NCBI GenBank assembly: GCA_902729315.2
Contig: LR746270.1
Span: 131,501-195,500, forward strand
Origin: Spirodela intermedia
Taxonomy: Eukaryota > Streptophyta > Magnoliopsida > Alismatales > Araceae
Reading direction: 5' to 3'
DNA length: 64,000 nt
Made by a program: the position numbers and the translations under genes. Below are positions 59,118 to 64,000 of the stretch, one piece after another. Numbering within the stretch: the first letter of the stretch is position 1; the number at the start of each line of letters is the position of its first letter. Below the pieces are notes generated by a model. The model was not told the DNA's origin and did no database searches. It was given only the letters and a program-made list of their open reading frames with translations.

Positions 59118-61341
59118 ATGGGCTCCATCGCCGAGAGCTCCGTGACTCAGCCGGCGGTCAGCGACAACTTGATCACCATCCTCAGCATAGACGGAGGCGG
59201 TGTCAGAGGCATCATCCCGGCTACCATTCTCGCCTTCCTGGAGAAAGAACTTCAGGTATGTTAAAGAAAGAGCAGATGCCTGTTCCACGGCGTCCAACCG
59301 AGCGGCACTTCTCCCAGATGCATTCATACCAAAAACCTATAAATTCATAGTCTTCATTCTTCGCAGTTAACTAAAAAATACTGATTAGTAAGACTTTCAG
59401 ACACGTCGTTAAAAATTTGGAGAACACCACCGAATGCATGCATCGTTCGAATTTTTTTCATTATTTCTCGTTTTTTCCTACGGATGTATTGAGTAGGGAG
59501 ACATTGGCCATCCATTCTCAACATTGCCGGGCTGTTCTCACGCGTAGATTCATTCCGCTTACTTTCGACAGGAGCTCGACGGGGAGGATGCGAAGATCGC
59601 AGACTACTTCGACGTGATTGCAGGGACAAGCACCGGGGGCCTCGTGACGGCCATGCTGACGGCTCCCAATGAACACAATCGCCCCATCTTAGCCGCCAAA
59701 GATATCAAGGACTTCTACCTTGAGAACTGCCCTAAGATTTTCCCCCAGATCGGGTAACTACCGGGATTACAGCACGGAAAATTCCTGGTTGTCGTTTATA
59801 TGATCTCAGTATGTCTTACATCGGCCTCCTGATACATCGTAATTTGTGGAACCAGGGGCCCGCTCGCCGGAATCCGCCAACTGATCAATGGTATCACAGG
59901 ACCGAGATATGATGGAAAATACCTTCACAAGCTTATAAGGGAAAAACTGGGAAGTGTTAAGTTAGGGGACACACTGACAAACGTGCTCATTCCAGCCTTC
60001 GACATCAGGAATCTCCAACCCACTGTCTTTTCCAGTTCTGAGGTGTGCACGTCAGTTTTAACCCGAGGAGCTGCCATTGTTTTTCCTATCTCTCTCTCTC
60101 GCTCTCTCTCTCTCTCACTCGCTCTCTCTCTCTCTCTCTCACTCACTCTCACTCTTTTTGGATGCTTTCTGAACAACTGGAATGAACTGATCTCAGGCGA
60201 AGAACGGCAATTGTTTGAATGCGACTCTCTCCGACGTCTGCATTAGCACCTCAGCCGCCCCCACCTACCTGCCGGCCTACTACTTCAACGTACAGACACC
60301 TCGTGGGGGGAAGAGGGAGTTCAACCTTATCGACGGAGGCGTGGCCGCAAACAATCCGGTGAGGCATTAGCGTAGTTTATTTGTTTCTTCCAATGCGGGG
60401 ACAAGATAGCTGTGATGGACTAAAGGAATGCACGTACAGCCTCTTAACTGACGAGGAAGATGCCCTGTAGGCACTGCTTGCTATCAGAGATATGACCAAG
60501 GAGACGAGAAGGAAGAACCCGGAGGTGGGCAATTCTGAGCAGCTGGACTTAAAGAAGGTTCTGCTCGTATCCCTGGGCACCGGTACGACGCAGATGGACA
60601 AGTACAGCGCGGGAGATGCCGCGAAGTGGGGTATAGTCGGATGGTTGAACAACCAGGGGTCGAATCCCTTAATCGATGTGTTCACCCAAGCGAGCGTGGA
60701 CATGGTCGACCTTCATATCTCCGCCGTCTTCCAGACCCTGCGTTGTGAGGAAAACTACTTGAGAATCCAGGTTAGTCTTATCTTCTGTGTTCTGCGGTAC
60801 GCACGTACACATACAGACGCGCGCAGACACACACGCGCACCCAGGTTTCAACCCTAAATAAATCGGTGTTCTTTCTGTCAATCATGGATTCACAAGAGAT
60901 ATTGTGAAAACGCAGGACGACACGCTCTCCGGGGACGCTTCGTCCGTCGACATCGCAACAAAGGAGAATTTAGGGAAGTTAGTGAAAATCGGAGAGGACT
61001 TGCTCGACAAACCAGTTTCGAGGGTCAATCTTGACACCGGCCGGAATGAACCTGTAGGAGCGGAGAAAAACAGAGAAGCCCTTAAAAGGTAACGGTCATT
61101 CATCTAAAGAATTTATGCGGTGTACAGATTTTTTATCAAGCATGTTCGTTTCGACATTGACAACCACATCTGATCCGCCATTTATCACTCATCTTAGACA
61201 AACGTTGAAAAATTTCCACACTATACGCTACCATCCAAATTATATCGTGAATACTTCACCTGATCTTCCTTCTCATGCAGATTTGCGAGGATGCTGTCGG
61301 ATGAGAAAAGGGTTCGTCAAAAAGCGCAGCTGAAGGCGTGA
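59118..61341 (+). CDS. PLP2: Patatin-like phospholipase (PLP2 type)
   Basis: Seven exons: 59118-59255, 59572-59753, 59856-60042, 60197-60358, 60471-60770, 60916-61088, 61281-61341 (400 residues, all GT-AG). The oxyanion loop DGGGVRG starts at Asp25. The nucleophile elbow GTSTGG has Ser66, and the second catalytic residue is Asp215 in [10 protein letters not shown], so the Ser-Asp dyad is complete. Further family blocks are [14 protein letters not shown] and LLVSLGTGT. The N terminus ([16 protein letters not shown]) has no signal peptide, unlike storage patatins, so a cytosolic or membrane-associated lipid acyl hydrolase is expected. Length and exon pattern fit PLP2-type genes, often induced by pathogens and stress. 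The W-box-like and TGACTCA words upstream agree with that. Confidence 0.94.
60089..60150 (+). repeat. (CT)n microsatellite in patatin-like intron 3
   Basis: An interrupted CT/CTCACTC repeat fills much of the 154-base intron between exons 59856-60042 and 60197-60358 and forms its pyrimidine-rich 3' part. Confidence 0.8.
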
Positions 61342-62325
61342 AGCTCACGCGACGCATGATCATAGTATTCCTTTAATGTGTGACGGTTAGGGGGGGTCGT
61401 TATGTGTACAAAGAAGGCCAAGTGCTCAAACGGGACATCAAAAAGGAACTTCCTAATGTTCTAGTTATGGAAAATTATTTTAGTTAATGGCATCGGGACC
61501 TTTGTTTCTGAGTTGTGCTTCTGATGGTATATTGCACTACTATATGTGTGTCTTTGACATGACTTAGTCGTTGTATTATAGATCACATAAATTTAAATTT
61601 TATAAAATTCGAAAATATTAATATTTTAATTTTTAAAATATTTAAGAAAAAATATAAATAATTTATTATTTGATAAAAAGTTGTAAGAATAATGAGGAAT
61701 TTACAAGTGGATCACAAGGATGTAAGATAATATCACGTTATATTTTAGATTTTTACTAAAAGATTAAGATTTTTTATGATTTTTAAAGAATATAAAATAT
61801 TTTTAAAAATTCACAAAAGAGAGAAATAAGGGTGCGGACATCAAGATGACATCAGTGTCCTTTGGAACACGAATCGAGTAGAAATAGAGTTTTCCTCGGT
61901 AATTCTTACATAAGAATTCGTGACAATTTAATGGGTCAAATTAAGATCTATGGAAGTCAAAATAATATTAATTGAATGAAGAAGGTTTCCAAAATTTTAA
62001 ATCACACAAAGTATCAATAAATTAAGCAAAAATTAAGTTGAAAGCAAGAAAGGCAGAGTTTCGACCTTACACAGCAATTGCTAAAATTCTGTATTCAGGA
62101 GGATCATCGAATAATTTCTATGGCCTGAAAGTCTTTTCTTAGACATGGACAATCTGGAAATGAGTTGGATCTTCTTTCAAAGTCTAAAAAATGATGATGG
62201 AGTTGGATCTCACCTCCTTCACTCTCGAGATTTTAAAAACAAGAGAGGCGTCCTTTTCTAATAGTCAAAAATACCTTATCGGACGGATCCTTGGCGGAAC
62301 AATGTGCACGTCTAATTAGGATGAA
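61342..62325. other. AT-rich 3' flank of the patatin-like gene
   Basis: Contains the 3' UTR of the patatin-like gene and then AT-rich sequence with no recognisable gene, repeat pair or transposon motif. Confidence 0.35.
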
Positions 62326-62329
62326 TGGC

Positions 62330-62748
62330 GACCCATTTCAGTCAGAACTAGTCTACGAAACTGGGCCCGTTCTGGGGTCTGCGCATTCGTCTTGCACGTG
62401 AAGCTAACCAAGACCTCGCTCCCACCTCCTCCCATTCAGGAAATGAAACCACATATCGTTGACCAAGGACGAGACAGATAAGCACGAGGGCCCGCCATTC
62501 ATCTTATCATCTTCCGCTCGGTTCAACGCACTTCGACATCGCTGGCGCGTAGCCTCGAGTCGTCGCTCTCTGCCTCGTGTTTCCTACTTCGTTCGCCGTT
62601 GCATATGACGGTAGAGACGCCATAGATTCAGAGAGTGATGGATGTGCGCGAGGAAACCTTTTGACGGGAGACAGCGAGCTGAAAGCCAAGATCCAGAGGG
62701 CGCACCCTAGTCATGGCAACTTGACTCGCCCACATTTATCGCAGCAGC
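62330..62748 (-). repeat. Third, inverted copy of the 431-bp repeat unit
   Basis: Minus strand reads GCTGCTGCGATAAATGTGGGCGAG from 62748 down and follows the unit to TGACTGAAATGGG..GCCATTC near 62330. Its end resembles the end of unit 2, its beginning both units. Only one unit is present here. Confidence 0.85.
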
Positions 62749-63020
62749 AATGTGATAAAACAGAAGCTCGTGGAGCGTCGTTCCTACCCAAGCACCCAGG
62801 AATAGAACTGTCCGTAATCTTTTAGGAGGGACAGAGGAGACGACGAAAGGCCGACAAAACACAGGATGTCACCCAATCTTTTCTCGAGTGATCTGCTTCT
62901 CCCAGATGGAAGAACAGAGGTTCGTAAGAGCCCGAAGGAGAGAGAGCGGAAGGGCCGATACTGTGGGTGAGAGAGAGAGAAACCAGAGTCACTGTCGGGG
63001 GATCCTTCCGCCGCTCCTCT

Positions 63021-63227
63021 TCAGTGGGAGTGAGGGTGGGAGTCGGAGCGGTAGAGGTGGTTTTAGGCGGCCTTGCCGACGAGGTAGACGCCGAACGCAA
63101 CGACGACGATGCCGAGGCCGGGGGTGGGGGGAGGTGGCATATCTGAGCTGGTTCGTCACCATCGGGGTCTTCCTCCACTCTTCGCTCCCCCTGAAGAACT
63201 TCCCCGTCTTCTGCAGCGGTTCCCCAT
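63021..63227 (-). pseudogene. NDUFB3 pseudogene
   Basis: Minus-strand copy of the 65-codon NDUFB3 coding region. Compared with the intact gene at 54919-55116 it has a one-base deletion by codon 3, a ten-base insertion in the C-rich stretch around 63125, and a TAC to TAA change just after the membrane helix. The net change is +9 bases (207 versus 198). The start ATG (63227), the upstream splice-acceptor sequence and the final TGA (63021) are all recognisable. It cannot make the subunit. Substitutions are numerous, so the copy is not recent. Confidence 0.92.
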
Positions 63228-63659
63228 GCCGCTACGACTGTCGAGCAAAGCGCAGATTCAGTCCGTCAACGAGGCTGGTGTCAAACACACGGGTAATACA
63301 AGGAACAGGAGTGATGAATAAGATACCCGGCAAACGTTGGTGTCACATGAACACATTAGATCACTGGTTGCACAAGCAGTAAGTATAAGCTCAAGAACTT
63401 TCCCATTTCATAATTCGGCGGCTGACTGATATGTGATCTTCGCGATAACCGTTCCGACCGACCCAATCTTATACAATGTGGCAGAGGGTCCCAAGACCGA
63501 CGGCCTCAGAAACCAGATTTCTCATTGCATACACAAGTATAACCCACATGTAGCCGGGAAATATCATTATAACAGAATAGTGACACACGGCACAACTTTC
63601 ATTATAACCCACATGGTTTGGGCTTTGTTTATTCATCGTTCGTGTTGGAGTAAATGCCC

Positions 63660-64000
63660 ACTCCAACTCACAGAATATTGCCTCTATGTTCCGCACGACA
63701 TGAGGTAAGGACATACACGAATAATCAACTCACAGCAAAGTCACCGACAGAAAGAAATGTGATCTGGTTTGAAGGTTGGCCTTATACATCTATGGGTGAC
63801 GACGACGAAAGCTTCACTACATGTAGACAAATTTACAATGAAACTCTCACAAAGAGTCCAAGAAACAAATCCTCACTATTGGCCCTCAACATCCTCACAA
63901 AAAACCCTCCCGAGATATCCCCCTCAATCCTTTCCGAGAACTCCCAAAATAGGATACTCAAGAGGCGGAGAGGCGCCCTCTATTTATAGGGACCTCGGAG
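63660..64000 (-). mobile_element. LTR-like sequence of a minus-strand retrotransposon (partial)
   Basis: On the minus strand, CCTATAAATAGAGGGCGCC at about 63990-63972 looks like an LTR promoter. Downstream, around 63790-63745, CCATAGATGTATAAGGCCAACC...CACATTTC resembles the R/U5 end of many plant copia LTRs (the part usually reading GTGGATGTAGGC..ACCACGTAAATC). The body would extend beyond the right edge of the window, or this is a solo LTR. No coding motif is visible. Confidence 0.4.

Larger units (their letters stand above)
62326..63570 (-). repeat. Inverted segmental copy of the NDUFB3 region
   Basis: The minus strand matches the plus strand from about 54570 to 56200: 3' part of the presumed 5' UTR intron, coding region, 3' UTR and one unit of the 431-bp repeat. 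Matching words run along the whole length, for example AACCAGTGATCT.ATGTGTTCATG (63344 region versus 54758 region) and TGGTTTCATTTCCTGAATGGGAGG (62440 region versus 55650 region). Because intron sequence is included, it arose at DNA level and not by reverse transcription. The two copies face each other about 6 kb apart. Confidence 0.88.

Noticed and set aside
62822-63178. 118-codon minus-strand frame over the NDUFB3 copy
   Set aside because: It reads the pseudogene and its 3' UTR in a shifted frame; the Ser/Pro/Thr-rich product is an artefact of the indels.
1-64000. tRNA, rRNA, CRISPR or prokaryotic mobile elements
   Set aside because: Looked for by eye: no tRNA arms with a GTTCGA-type T-loop in context, no rRNA-like stretch, no regularly spaced repeats.

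Overview
This is nuclear DNA from a flowering plant, probably a monocot. Genes are split by many GT-AG introns, some exons are strongly GC-biased in the style of monocots, and every gene I recognise belongs to a plant family (DRB, class C ARF with a miR160 site, S40/DUF584, PIP aquaporin, CNGC, patatin-like lipase). I cannot name the species from sequence alone.

Layout: 1-2.7 kb, the 3' two coding exons of a double-stranded RNA-binding protein (+). 3.6-15.3 kb, a 19-exon SIT4/PP6 phosphatase-associated SAPS-domain gene (+). 17.8-20.2 kb, a three-exon auxin response factor of the ARF10/16/17 type (-), tail to tail with the SAPS gene and carrying an almost perfect miR160 target. 20.2-32 kb, about 12 kb without a recognisable gene, including an AT-rich island at 26.3-29.6 kb with an LTR-retrotransposon polypurine-tract/LTR junction. 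32.0-32.6 kb, an S40 senescence regulator (-). 35.0-35.5 kb, intronless RPL12 (+) with a ribosomal-protein-type promoter. 37.2-43.5 kb, a decayed Ty1/copia element (-). 46.4-48.4 kb, a PIP2-type aquaporin (+). 49.4-52.1 kb, a seven-exon group I cyclic nucleotide-gated channel (-). 54.9-55.1 kb, the complex I subunit NDUFB3 (+). 55.3-56.2 kb, a 431-bp tandem repeat. 56.4-58.2 kb, a second decayed copia element (+). 59.1-61.3 kb, a patatin-like phospholipase (+). 62.3-63.6 kb, an inverted segmental copy of the NDUFB3 region holding a broken NDUFB3 pseudogene. 63.7 kb to the end, an LTR-like sequence (-).

The genes do not form a pathway. They are independent loci with roles in small-RNA processing, phosphatase regulation, auxin response, senescence, translation, water transport, calcium/cation signalling, respiration and lipid hydrolysis. 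All exon joins were worked out by hand from splice signals, reading phase and remembered family conservation; no alignment was run. Two introns (one in the aquaporin, one in the channel) need GC-AG splice sites. I found no evidence of a wholly new system. The most interesting items are the inverted NDUFB3 duplication with its repeats, the channel's overlapping upstream ORF and altered selectivity filter, and the two GC-AG introns.
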